64,000 nt of DNA from Gnetum montanum (Eukaryota; Streptophyta; Gnetopsida; Gnetales; Gnetaceae). Below, piece after piece: positions 34,867 through 47,000 of this stretch. Location of the stretch: the NCBI GenBank assembly GCA_015680685.1, contig MNCI01008863.1, positions 783,642 through 847,641 on the forward strand. Reading direction: 5' to 3'. The notes under the pieces were generated by a model. That model saw only the letters and a list, made by a program, of their open reading frames with translations, was not told the DNA's origin and searched no databases. Position 1 is the stretch's first letter. Every line of letters starts with the position of its first letter. Made by a program: the position numbers and the translations under genes.

Positions 34867-37800
34867 CTAACCTCCCTTGCGAAGTGTTGCTGATATTGGT
34901 GCAAATAATGATGATGTTCTTGTCTTGTAACTGTGATTTTTACCATCAAGAATAGGGAATCCAGTAGCAGCTCTTCTTACATCTAAATGATGCAAGTTAT
35001 TTACCAAATGTGAAGAACTATTATTATTCTTGCAAACAAAATTACCAGATTTTCGTGCTAAAGTAGTGCTGGAACTAGAAGATGTTGCCTTTCTTGTTAC
35101 ATGATTGAGGAGCTTGATTTGATTGCTGGTACAAAAGAGTTGAGTTATGGGTGGTTCACCCATATAGTGTGTTTTTAACCATCTTAGAAATAGATGTGAA
35201 TTTTTTGGCAAAAGCTTTGGTGAAAAATATTTTTTTCTTAGCATCCTTGTTTGGTTGGGTTGCAGCAGTCTTTGTCATTGTGCTATTTGTCCTGAGGTCA
35301 AAGAAATCAAAGATCATGTTAATCCAAAAATAACAGTGATAGTTAAATCTAAAAACAAGTAGGATGAGAAAAGTCATCACATCATGATAGCTAAAGAAGC
35401 TCCTAGCTGAAAATGCTCCTTGCTAGCATGCTTTTGTTTTTGTTCATCTTTTTCCACCATATAGACCTATCAGAACTCAAACAGACTTTGTGAATTCTCT
35501 CTTATGTGCAATAAAACTGCCAAAAAGGAAATTGCAACTTAAAAGTTACCTTTTTGAAATATCTAACGCCTCCTGAAATCCATTAAGTTACAGAATATAT
35601 CAGTAACAAGCAACTGCATGAAGAAATTGACATTTTAGCATTGAGAAAGTTTAGAAAGAAAACTTATAAATCAAGTTAGCATCTCACCTCCCTTGTGTAG
35701 AAAAGTGCGAGGGTTTTGTGATGATAATGCATCTTGAAATGCTAATGGGTTAGATAAAGATTGAGAAGAAAGTCCTCTCTTGTGCTTCTGATTTTTATCA
35801 AGTGGAATAGAAAGATCCACAAAAGCTCTTCTTATGTTTGAATACAGACTTTTCCCCAAAGGTAAATGCCAATTATCCTTACCCACAAGCTGACCAAGAT
35901 TTTGCAATGAAATGCCAGAAGCAGATGGAGCTCTCTTGTGGGATGAGAGATGTCCATTATCCTTGCCCACAACCTGTCCTTGACCAGGATTTTGCAATGA
36001 AATGATAGAAGCAAATGGAACTCTCTTGTATGATGGCAGACAAGTTTAATTTGCTTGTTGTTGTGGTGTAGCAACAGAAGCACAAGGACCACAATTGCTC
36101 TTTGATTTTGAGAAAAAAAAATTCAGCTTTTTGTCTTTTACAAAAGTATTTTTTGAGTGGGCACCCATCTCATTCTTTGTAGCATTGCTAGTACTTGGAT
36201 CCTATTTGGGTTTCATATTTGTATATGCTATCAGCTCATTTTCATCAAGAATCCCTACAAATTAAACCGTGTACAAGATCTGGTCATTTTGGCTTCACAT
36301 CAACCAAACATGGTATTTGTTTGCAACATGGAAAATATCATTAACACATGGCCAACAAATGCAGGTGTATTAACAACTTGGTTCTGTAAAGAATGTAGGG
36401 TCCCAGGGTAGACTTTGATGTAAGTAGTCCTTTTTGACTAAGCCGAGACTCTTTGGGATCGGTGGTAGTTTAGTTGAAACAAGTTTACCAGTTGACTGTT
36501 GGTTTACAACAGCAGCAGTGTTATTAGGAGCTTCCTTATTTTCTTGGCCATCCACAATTGTTCTAGCATCATAGCATGTCCTCTTCACTTTTGCTACAAT
36601 AACCATTTAAGTCAGATTATTATCGGTAATACTAAGCAGATTCTCAAATTCTCAAATAATGATAACAAGTAGCTATTGTCACAAAAGTAACACTCCAATG
36701 GTTTTACTTAGTGATAAGGAACATGGGTTGTTTCCTTTCTAGTAATTCATATGTTAAAGGCCATAGACATTGAAGTCACCAGCACTTGAACACAGAAAGA
36801 AAAGAGGCAGGCCATGGACATTGAAGTCACTAGCATTTGAACACAGGAAAAAATTTATTCTGAAATTTTGTAGGTACGAAATGACAATTTTGCAAATCAT
36901 GGGAGCCATGACCACATGCTACTAGTATCAATGCTAGTACCACACTAGATTCAAAATGCATTTCTAGGTCTCAACAACTAGTTGAATCAACTCCCTAACC
37001 CAATATAATTTATATTTTACATCTAGTATGATGCATAATATTCAGTTGAAATCTATCCTGATAATTTATTAAATCCGAAACAGGTTAAACAAAAGCCAAA
37101 TGATAATATACCTGCTCCTCTTTATACTAAGCCATATGAGAAAGCAAAACGAAATTCAAAATCAAATATACAAAAAAAGTCTTCTATTCTCGAGGAAGAA
37201 AGTCAAACAAAGTTTTAAACGGAATAGAGAAACAGAATGTATTTTGCATTTTCTAAAAACACAGCAGTTCTATTGAAATCTATAGAAACCAAATTCTAGA
37301 AAAGAGAGCCACATAGTGTGAGTTGGTAGAAACGGTTCTGAACACTTTTGTTATTAAACAAGTTCAATCTATAAAAAATAACACTGGGCAACATTTTTGT
37401 TATTAAACAAGTTCAATCTATAAAAAATAACACTAGGCAAGTAATTTAAATAGACAAAAACTGAACATCTATTTATCCTAAAAGGAGAATATCATAAACA
37501 CTCAAAAAAAATTTCAGCAAACATTGTGGAAAACAAGAATTGAAAAGGAAAACAGAATAAAATCCAGTCCTACAACAAGCAGCATGAATTCAGCCAAAAT
37601 GCGTGGTGGAACCAAAAACAACCAGCAAATACAAGTTAAGGAATCCTACACTTCCCAAAACCACAATACCACCTGTTAGCACGAATTAGCACGAATTAAA
37701 GTAGCAAAAGCAGTAAAACTGAAAGAAGATAAAACAAAATCATGAACAAAATTTAAAATAACCCCAAACCTGGAGCAAATTTTGGAAAAACATAATCACA

Positions 37801-37905
37801 AAATGGTGGAAGGAGATCATCGTTCTCCTGTGCCAAATCAATAAGTCTCAACTGTTCCATGCCCAAATCGAGCATCCACATGGCCGTAGAATCTTTACCC
37901 TCCAT
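34867..37905 (-). pseudogene. Plant multi-exon gene copy G (has first exon), same family as P and Q
   Basis: Exon 1 is 37905-37770: ATG, then EGKDSTAMWMLDLGMEQLRL and DDLLPPF, ending CCAG before GTTTGG. Exon 36593-36378 ends in SLPWDPTFFTEP. Exon 36254-35688 starts ILDENELIAYTN and ends GAG before GTGAGA. It contains a tandem duplication of about 114 bp (SLQNPGQGQVVGKDNGHLS and SLQNLGQLVGKDNWHLP). A further exon, about 35335-34873, is Lys/Ser-rich and has one apparent frameshift. The FFT and LD-x-x-EL exons match copies P and Q, so this is a paralogue rather than their 5' half. In-frame TAG and TAA in the third exon suggest it is decaying. Its C-terminal motif was not found before copy P begins. 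Function unknown. Confidence 0.5.
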
Positions 37906-38240
37906 TGTCCCTCTTAGCGCACCACTAAAAGCTTTGAAGGATAACTAATTTCCAGAATAACAATGTCCAGTTTCCAGTTTCCAGATAACCAATACCAGGA
38001 ACCACTCACTCGAAAATTTTGAACAGCAGCAGCAGCAGAATCCCAAACTAACAAAAATCGACAAGAAGGATTGAAGCACAATTGACACTGAAAATATGGA
38101 ACAAAGCATACCCTCGTTCTATTTTTATTTTTAAATTCTAAGCAGGAAAGGGCAATAAAAGAGTGGAGAGAATTTGGCTCAATACTCTGCATTCGCTTTG
38201 CTTCCGTGATCGAATTGTGCAGTGTTTGTTTTCAGAGCGC
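37906..38240 (-). promoter_or_regulatory. Presumed 5' leader and promoter of gene copy G
   Basis: The 335 bp upstream of ATG 37905 contain no competing gene. A CAG/CTG run lies near 38025. No convincing TATA box was seen. The assignment is by position only. Confidence 0.3.
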
Positions 38241-39340
38241 CCTATGCTTTCTGAGTGGAACAAAAACTAGGCAAAATAAAAACATTTGAAAAAGAAGAGA
38301 AGGACAAAACAAAATTTGCGCGTTGTTGCCTGCGGATGTAGCCGTTAATAGGATGATTACAGTTCAATTTTGGGTGAAGAATGGTGAAAGAATGTCTAAA
38401 ATTAATGGTAATGACCATGCTGCAATTTCTAGTTAACTTTGGGCATGTAAATTTATAAACATCGTCCGGAAGATTGGCGCAACATTTGGGATTTAGGGAG
38501 GGCAAATTTTCTGTGTCCCTACACTTAGAAGCAGTTTAGACCCAAGTTAAGCCTACGGTTTTGATTAATAATCACATGAATCGAACCATGTTAATGAACC
38601 AAGCTTGGAAATTGGAGTATTTGTTCTTGGAAATGCCTTGACACATAATCTACCAACGGTTATGTATCTCAAAATTAGGATGCACTTCATAGATTAAATA
38701 TCCAACATATTGCTATTGTGGTATGGTAACAAGCTGGGAGTTTAGTATTAAGTTCCTTGGCCACCACGAGGATTTCTTTTCTACTCTTTTCTTTTTCTTT
38801 TCCCTTGTATTCATCTCATTATAAATTAAGAATTGATGGTGAGGACTTTGGCCCCAGTGTAGGAGTTCAATTTTATGTACAAATAAAATAAAGCAAAAGC
38901 AACCAACTTGAATACATGGATTGTTTTAAGATGTTGTTCAAAATCCCCAAGGAACTTTTAACTTTTTTGCATAAAAATTTTTTATGACAATAAACCTAGG
39001 TTGTTCTAGGATGGGGTTGGGGTTTAAGCCTATTGGGACCTGAAACCCAATCAAGAATATGAAGCATTACAAAAGTATGAAGAGCGATGAGTGTCTATGA
39101 GTATAGGATTTTGGTTTGCAACTTGTACCAAGGGCAAGGCAACAACAAGAAACAAATTTTAGGTAAAATATCTTGGTGCTCTCTCTCAAGAAGACCAAGG
39201 CATCCCTTACTCACTTTAAAGAGGTGTTGGAACTCAAAACCTTTTTATTAAAGTATTTACTCCTAAGACATATAGTCAAAATTAGAACTTTAAAAAATTC
39301 CGTGAAGGAATTCTAAACTTGTTTGATAGATTTAAGGGGT
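38241..39340. other. Intergenic, no gene seen
   Basis: Short open frames here have no recognisable domains or splice context. The sequence is AT-rich and low complexity. Confidence 0.6.
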
Positions 39341-39344
39341 CTTT

Positions 39345-39525
39345 CAATGGAGGTAAGAAAAAATTTTAGTATCTTCAGGTACAAGTCTTAACTTAGTAAC
39401 CCTGGGCCATAGGTTCGATTCTCCTAGGTAGCAATGAGTTATAAAATTCAATAAATCTTGAGGGTGTACCTATGTTTCACTTATTTCGGATTTCAACACC
39501 CTCTTAGTGGATGTAAAAAAAAAAT
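39345..39525 (+). mobile_element. tRNA-derived SINE
   Basis: A clear B box, GGTTCGATTCTCC (39412-39424), follows a degenerate A-box region. Then comes TAGGTAGCAATGAGTTATAAA, a body with CACTTATTTCGGATTTCAAC, and an A-run near 39520. It is the same family as the elements at 26455 and 41390. Confidence 0.65.
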
Positions 39526-39549
39526 TTAGTTTCAATTTCATAACTGTGT

Positions 39550-39630
39550 TGTCTACTAGAATTGAACCCATAGCTTGGAGCTTCCAAATTAAGAGTATTC
39601 CCACTTGGTTAATACCTTATTCTTCATAAA
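39550..39630 (-). mobile_element. tRNA-derived SINE fragment, inverted
   Basis: On the minus strand, TAACCAAGTGGGAATACTC (A-box-like) is followed by GGGTTCAATTCTAG (B box). Only the tRNA-like head is present. It lies about 25 bp from the end of a plus-strand SINE, so the two form an inverted pair. Confidence 0.5.
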
Positions 39631-39639
39631 GTTAGAACT

Positions 39640-41380
39640 AACCTAGTTTCTACAATCTTCGATGTGCTAACCACTTGAACCATTTGTAACATCTTGTTTC
39701 TAGATGTCATGGAAAATGTCAAATATTTATAACATTCATATTATGTGTAAAGAATACAATAGGAAAATTGCCGAAGAAAATGAATAAAGTGCTTTACTAA
39801 TGTGGAAAAAATATATCTAGGTCATGCTCTACGGGTTCCTTGGGATTATCTTCCTTTGACATCTATCACTTAGAGGCAATCTTGCATTGCTACTATGGTT
39901 AGGCTTGTAATTGGCTAGAAGGAATGACTAGTCATCTTCTTATCCTACTTTACTAAGCACTTGTTACTTACCATTCTTGGCTTTGTAACTCCATACTAGC
40001 ATGACCTCTAATTCCCAAGTATAAATACCCTAGGCGAATCCCCAAAGGTCACCTCAAGAGATATATCCATTATTACAACGTGCCTTTTGGATTTAATTAT
40101 AACTTTTAATTATATCCAATATTTCACTTTTAATTTTAAATGACAAATATGTTATCATTGCTAGAAGATTATGATTTTTTGGAGGCTAAAGGACTAGCCT
40201 AGGCAAAATCAAAATAAGGGACATAGTTGAATCTCATGTCATTTAAGAAAATTCCAATATGGACTCATATCCCTAGTTTTTTCATTATGTGCTAAAAGAA
40301 ATGCTTCCTGACTTGTAGCTTTGTAGAATTGATTTAACTAAACAATGTCATAACAAAGCAATCTTACATGGTTTTTCCTAAGTTTTATATTTACACAAGC
40401 TTAAATGTCAAAGGTTGAGATTATTTACTTCAAATACAAATGGAAAACCTTAAAGCTAAGGGTAGAATACAAAAATATTCACATACCCTACAACAGTTGT
40501 GGATTGAAGGAACACCAAGAATAATTAATGAAATGTCTCTTTTTATGGAAGAGCTAAGACTACATTTAAACCAACAATGATTTTAACTCCAAAATTACAT
40601 ATGAGATTATTACAAAGAATAATTTTATTCATAACAAATTCAATAAGACCTAAAATATGTAATTATCATCACATTTTTACATAAGGAAAATGAAAAATAT
40701 ATAGAGAGTTGCTACCTCTCCAAAAATTCATATTTTTTATGGTATCTTATTCATCAAATTCTTTCTATTAGCACTCATCTTAAACATATGAGAATCATTT
40801 CTCCTTAATGTCCTCTTTATGAAAGTGAAGACTCTTTTTCTCATATATTTTTGAGTATCCTAATGCACAACATGCTTGGAAATGGATATTTAGAATTTGT
40901 AACAACTTTTAATCAAACATCAACAAAATATTTTTTGGTGATCAACCTACTTTGTCTACTTTCTTTCTTTGTATTTGAAAGTGTCTTTGACTGCTTGCTT
41001 TCTTCTCTATTTGGAAGCTTCAATGTGTAGTTATTTTTAATAACAAAAGCATAACTATGACCTCTCTTTAGGAGTTAAATATCAAATTCTTAAAGATGTC
41101 ACCTTTTAACTATAGTTTCAAGTAAAAAAAGCTTCTAATAAAAGTTGATCAATTAATTTATTTTCTATAGCATCAATTTCTTATTGTTATAAGACTTAAG
41201 GATGGAAAGCATTCAACTTTTGTTGCAATTTATTCATTATTTTTGATTAATGTGTTATTTTATCTTTAGAGAGAGATTTCTCCTTCTCTTTACATGAAAT
41301 ACTTTAGCAAGAATTAAAAACTTGTAAGGAAGTTTCTAAATAAGGATAAGGTCTTAATCCTTTTCCTACCCTAGAGCAGA
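39640..41380. other. Intergenic, no gene seen
   Basis: About 1.7 kb of AT-rich sequence without a supportable ORF or repeat. Short LINE-like 3' segments (near 40740-41100) are possible but too weak to call. Confidence 0.5.
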
Positions 41381-41389
41381 GGTTTTTAA

Positions 41390-41600
41390 GGGTTGGTTGT
41401 AAGGATGAAATCTTTAAAAAACATCCCTAAAACCATTGGGTTTTTTCTTTAGAGTCGCTCTCCAAGTTATGAGTTCAATTCCAGAGGGTAATACTGAGTT
41501 ATAAAGTTCTAATTGGACTATATATCTTAGGGGTAAATATTATTAAAATTTTTTTCGGTTTCAATATTCTCCTAATTTGATGTATTTAGAATTTTTTAAA
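41390..41600 (+). mobile_element. tRNA-derived SINE
   Basis: The B-box-like GAGTTCAATTCC (41471-41482) is followed by GAGTTATAAAG and a body with TTTTCGGTTTCAATATTCTCC, which parallels the element at 39345. It is more diverged. Confidence 0.5.
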
Positions 41601-41705
41601 TATTATTATTTTCTTTTTTGAGGTTTAGCATCCTTCACCAATCCCGAACATCCCCACATCCACACCCCACCCCCTGAATTTTATATTTAGACTAAGAAAC
41701 ATTAG

Positions 41706-42566
41706 TGATCAGCAGCAAATACCCCTACGCTCAACCATATGAATTACTAAGCATTCACGTGCAATCCAATTGAATTCCATAGATTCTATGTCTTCTAGTA
41801 CACTAGTATCTTGGAAGTGAACTTACCCTAACAGTCATTCGTTGTCTTCCTAATTATATTTGTGATGTACATATAATTTATGTTTTTTATGTTTTACATT
41901 TTGAGTGCTTAAAATAAAGGATGAAAAGAATGAAGTAATTTAATTGTTAATTTAATCTAACTAACTACACCTAACTAATCCTAACATAAGCATCCATTTC
42001 CACTTGTCGTACACATCTTGAACACATTTAACACTACTAGGTTATCAAACTTTATGCGTTATTGGGATTACCAAGCACCAAGCATATGCTCAAAGTGGTC
42101 ATACTTATGTGCTTAATTAATCACTACTTAATTTAGCTTAGTTTAACCTAATTTATTATTTAATTACTTAAATCATTAAAGGAAATCACATAAAAAATTA
42201 AATGCATAAATACATAATTAGTCTATTTTCAAGTGTTGCAAGGTTTATCAAAAAACTCATCTTTATTACTACACACACTGCTGTGCTCAGATACAATAGT
42301 GCTTAAATAAAGATCCATACACTCTTGAATCTTACTGCAGACACATAGAAAAATATTCTAACTTCCAAACAACAAAACTGCAAGAGCTTCGCTACAACTA
42401 TAATAAGATATCCCCTAAACATGACGAGTGAATGTGTATTTATAAGCGAAAACAAACACTACGTCAATAGGGCCACGTCAATACATCAAATCATGTGTCG
42501 AAGGGGCTTAGTCAATGAGGTTTAGTTGACAAGGCCTAGTTGGCGTAGCCAATCCATGATTCATCA
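41706..42566 (-). mobile_element. LTR of Athila-like module copy 3
   Basis: On the minus strand it starts TGATGAATC at 42566 and ends GCTGATCA at 41706. TATAAATA lies at 42444-42437. The short U3 has AACTAGGCCTTGTCAACTA-type repeats like those of the internal promoter of this same copy. Landmarks shared with copy 2 include GTTGTTTGGAAGTTAGAATA and GTGAATGCTTAGT. Confidence 0.7.
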
Positions 42567-42655
42567 TAACCCCACAAATAAATGAAAACTCGTCCTTGAG
42601 TTCTTTACAAATTTGGGAAGGTATGGGATTATTAACTAATGATAGACATACTACA

Positions 42656-42684
42656 AACACAAACACACACACACACACACACAC
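42656..42684 (+). repeat. (AC)n microsatellite
   Basis: A nearly pure AC run of about 29 bases lies just downstream of the copy 3 ORF, between it and the LTR. Confidence 0.9.
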
Positions 42685-42809
42685 TAAGTGCCTGAGTGTA
42701 TGGATATATAATCATTACAAACTTTTTTGGTATTTAGGACTACATCATTGAACACTAGGAAAAAATTACAAAAAATGTTCCTCTAATGGCATGAAGATAA
42801 TGAGGAAGA

Positions 42810-45670
42810 TTAAAAGGTCCCAAGCAATGGAGGTTCCTAAGGTTCTGAGGGACCTTCTCCTACTTCAAGTGCATGTGATGGTTGAGGTTGTTGTGGCTAT
42901 CTTGCTACTACTGCAACTTCTAGTAAAAGATGGGAATCATCCAACAATGCTTTCATCTTCTCCTCCTTACTCCTAGGATCATGCATGGTTCATGCAACTT
43001 CATCAATGTGGGCTAGAATGGGCACATCCCAATGACAAGGCATTGTTGGGAACAACTTCTTGACATTGATAAACCAGGAAAAATATTATTTACATTCCAT
43101 GTTGAATGTCCCGATTGCATTCTACAATTCCTGGTAGTCATTTATTCTTCTAGCCAGGTTCTCAACTATTGATCTTTGATCAGTAAATATTGCCCTAAGA
43201 ACTTTGAGTTTAGTGTTTGTAGTTTCAAGCTTTTGTTTGGTCTCCTTGTGATGCTTGAACTCAACCTCGTACAACAAGTATGAGCTGGCCATCTGCTTTT
43301 CTAACTCTAATCATGGCTATCCTATAGTTAGCATTGACATGTTTGCATATCTAAGATTGGCAAGCTCCATATATTTAGTCATCTCTTCTATTTACAACTC
43401 TATGTGGATCTCTACTTTGTTGTAGACATCTATCCCATCAATGATAGGTTCCCACACTTCTTTTCCTTGCTGAAGTTGCTGAAGGGTCTCATTGACTTTT
43501 GGCTTAGCCATCTAGATGTGTCTTTCATTAACTTCTTTCTATAGGCCAACCTAATCTTTGTAGTGAATCTTGACTCTCTCAAATTTGCAAGCCTCATTCT
43601 TCTAGGAGGCAAACTTGATCATAGATTTTTGACGTAAGGCACAGACTTTATTTATAAAGAGATTTATATTCTTTGTTGTCAACTTCCTAAGCTCAATGTT
43701 CACCCTAGCTAGCTACTCCTGCTATTGATAAATGAATTCTTCCATTTGTTGTTTCTACACATCAACATTCCATAGGTCATGATTTTCTGCAATTAGCATC
43801 TTATTCTCTAGGCGCATCTAGACCAAGTCCTTCTGAACTGAATATGTCTTGGTCTTAGCCATGTACTAGTTAAAGATAGCCATCACCATCCCCACCTCAA
43901 CCTATTTAAGTCTATCCTAAAGCTATTGAAAAGCTTCATCTCTTGTTAGTGCAATGTTGGGAAGTGCAAGATCATCAAGAAAATCTCTTAGGTCGGAAAC
44001 TTCTGCAGACAAGCATTGCTTTTGTGCTTGAGCCATTTTGAGTTGTCTTTCTAAAATGATGCACTTGCCCTTTGCTTCAAGTAGCTTTAACTAGGTTGTA
44101 ATGATATTATTTGAAAAATCAAAGATATCCAGAATTAGTTACCCGATTCCCACCAATCAGTCTAGCAACTCTTCATGCTAGGCTATAGTCAGTCTTTTGC
44201 TAATAGTTCCTACAGACATCTACACATCTTTGAGTGTAGAAACATCTAGTACAGGTGTCACAAGTGCATTTAAAGCTTCAACAATTCTATTAGCAAATAC
44301 TTCTGCTACTGTCTCCTACCCTTGGTGCTGCATCACCAATACAATTGCCCCTTCACCCTCCTCCAAGCACACCAAAAAGGTAGTGACATTTCCAAAGATT
44401 TTTAGAAATTGTTATTGTTGCAAGAGAGACATAGTCATCTCTTGGGCACTAGGATTTAACCTTGCAGGTAGCTTCATTCTTTGGGCAAAGAATATTAGCC
44501 CACCTCCCTCCATTTAGCTTATTGTTTAAGCCACTTCATTAAGGTGACTCATTACAAGATGATATACAGATGGATCACCATGACTAGTTCTTGATTGCTA
44601 CTCTTGTTCATGCAAGAGTTGCTCTCAGATTTCTTGCAAACATTTAATGGCTGCACGAGCCTTTGGCATTGTTTCCTAAGTGAATGGTGGAGGTGGCAGC
44701 TACTACTCCTCTTTTTTTTATATAGTAGGGGTCTTATCCTTCATCATTTCAGACTAAGAGGTAATGTGAATATGTGTAAGTATGTCATTGGCATAGCAAA
44801 CTATCCTTGCTATCTTGCAAAGTTTTCTGATTAGGTATGGAAATCACAAGGTTTTTCTTCCACATTCATTCTCGTTGAAATGCTTCTCTATCTCTAGATA
44901 GATCAGCTATAGAAGGTTAAACAAGATTTTTTTACTTAGAGCAACATAGGCATAAGAGGAGAAGGTTGTCAGCTTACTGAGCCTCACCATTAAATTAAGG
45001 TGGTAGACTACTATCTTGAAGTATATATGCTCCGTTGATGTGAGTGTGCCAAACTCCTTACGATCAATCCCATAACATTGCTAGGTCCACTCCCTTTTTG
45101 CCTCAAGGTCTACTTGCATTGAGATTTCTGCCAAATGGATGCCAAAATCATGCAGGCCAAGAGCCTGCACAATCACTTCTATCAAGTAAGACACCTAGAT
45201 GTCCTTAATTCTCATAATGGCTCTTGCCTTTCTGCTATTCCAAAAAAAGATGTGTCTCTCCCATGTACCACTTCCCATTGGTAGTGATGATCAGCCACAT
45301 GGGAAAGCTTTGCAATTATGTCTTAACTTCTAGTGGAGCATGTTCCAAGAATGGTTTGAAGTTCAATTCTTGGAGAACTAAGTGTTGGACATCATGAGGC
45401 TTGATCGTGTCTAGGCAGGCTTGTGTCAGTGTTACCTCAAGTCTTGGTATGAGCCTTGGTGCCTCTCCTCTTTGAGAATGTTCAATTAGCCTCTTCTTCA
45501 AGAATTTGTCTAACAAATTCCACTTTGAGCTCCTCCTGAAAAGGTCCTATTACATGAGTTACTATTGCCTACTCTTGAGCTTGTTTTTCCTAGCCCCTTC
45601 CAGTTCTAGGTTGTTTGTTCTTTGGTTGTGATGATCCTCCTTCCTACAGGCGTTTTGATCTAAGTGCCAT
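42810..45670 (-). pseudogene. Athila-like module ORF, copy 3
   Basis: ATG 45670 directly follows an intact acceptor (GATTATAG). The reading has RLEVTLTQACLDTIKPHDVQ, LQELNFKPFLEHAP and then the coiled-coil part, ending near TAA 42812-42810. Stops are frequent, and many are TAG or stand where copies 1 or 2 have Gln or Trp. It is closest to copy 2, with which it lies in inverted orientation about 16-20 kb apart. No function can be assigned beyond the transposon-protein-like domain and coiled coil. Confidence 0.65.
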
Positions 45671-47000
45671 CTATAATCACAACATGACCAAGGATTAGCA
45701 CTTATTGTGTAACAATACCTTATCTCTTAGGGTTGTTACACTTGGCTAAGTTGTGATTATGGCTTGGTTGATTATGTTAATAATATTTTATTATTATTTT
45801 AATATTAATAAATAATTTCAGGTTTACCGGAGTTTGTTGGAAAGGTTAAACTCTCAAAAATTGATGGTTTAATATTATTTTATTCATTAATCCTTTGGGA
45901 GAGTTAGAATAGTTTTGAAAAAAAAAATTCAAAAAATTTAAGGTTTGTGGCCCCCACAACTATGAGCTCACCTCTGGTAGCTACAAGATTGAAGAACGAA
46001 GTGATTTGGACAAGTGGTATGAAAGTTATGGACTCTGAAAAATTGCAAAAACTCCCATCTTGTTTTGAGGCAAATGACAAAAAATTTCAAAGTGTGGGGT
46101 GGTATTTATAGAATTTTTGGGCTACATCGATGAGGCCTAGTCGATGAGGCCAAATCGATGTTGTTAACCAAGTCAACTAAGCCTAGTTGACACAGCTATT
46201 GACCACCATTGACTTGTGAAAATTTGAGAAATATATAGAGTTTTTGAATGAAATTGGGATCAAATGAAAGCCCAAAAAGCCAAGAACATGATGAAATTAG
46301 TAAAAGAGGATTTTGAGATTCGAAAAAATTGAGAAATGATTTGAGAATGAGATTTCATGAACAAAATGCCTTAAGGAGCACACAATTGGATGCACAATGG
46401 GGCACATGAAAGATTTTGATTGCGACAATGTCTAAGGGTAAGGAACTTAACTAACCAAACCATGAGATATGCAAGTGGATCCTCCCCATAGTGGCACATG
46501 CCCTTTTTGCCCTTGCATAATAACCTCAACGAAGGAGTCCATGAGCCCCATAGTTGATTAATGGTTACGAATAGTTAAGGACCAACCCAAAAAATCTATT
46601 TAGGAATTTCAGCACATCAAACTAAGACATGAAACAAAACTATGAAAACCAACAGTGAGGTGAGTTATGGAGAGCATAGATAGATGAGATAGAGAATAGA
46701 ATGGATGTCTCAATCATGGTCACATGAAATCCCCTATGAGTTTTGTGGTTAAATGACCCGATAAAATCCAACCTTAGTCTAGATCAAAACCATCTAATTT
46801 CAGTGACTTCACATCACCACTCTAGGATCGATCCACTCCCTCAAGACACAAGAATGCTTCCACAGACAACCACTATTCCTTATTGAAGAAGAAAAGAGAA
46901 GCAAGAAGTGACAAAGGACCTTAATTAGAGAGAACCTTTAGGCATGAGTAACATATTTTTATAGTCCCATAACTAGTGCTTGTATCTTGTTTATTTTATA
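45671..47000 (-). promoter_or_regulatory. Promoter-like spacer of module copy 3
   Basis: TATAAATA (46110-46103) is preceded by CATCGATGAGGCCTAGTCGA-type repeats and AACTAAGCCTAGTTGAC (46119-46200). The branch-point-like CTAATCCTTGG and acceptor ATTATAG at the ORF end match the other copies. GGATCCTCCCCATAGTGGCA near 46490 corresponds to the GGGGAGGA landmark in copies 1 and 2. No integrase remnant was found to the right before the LINE. Confidence 0.5.
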
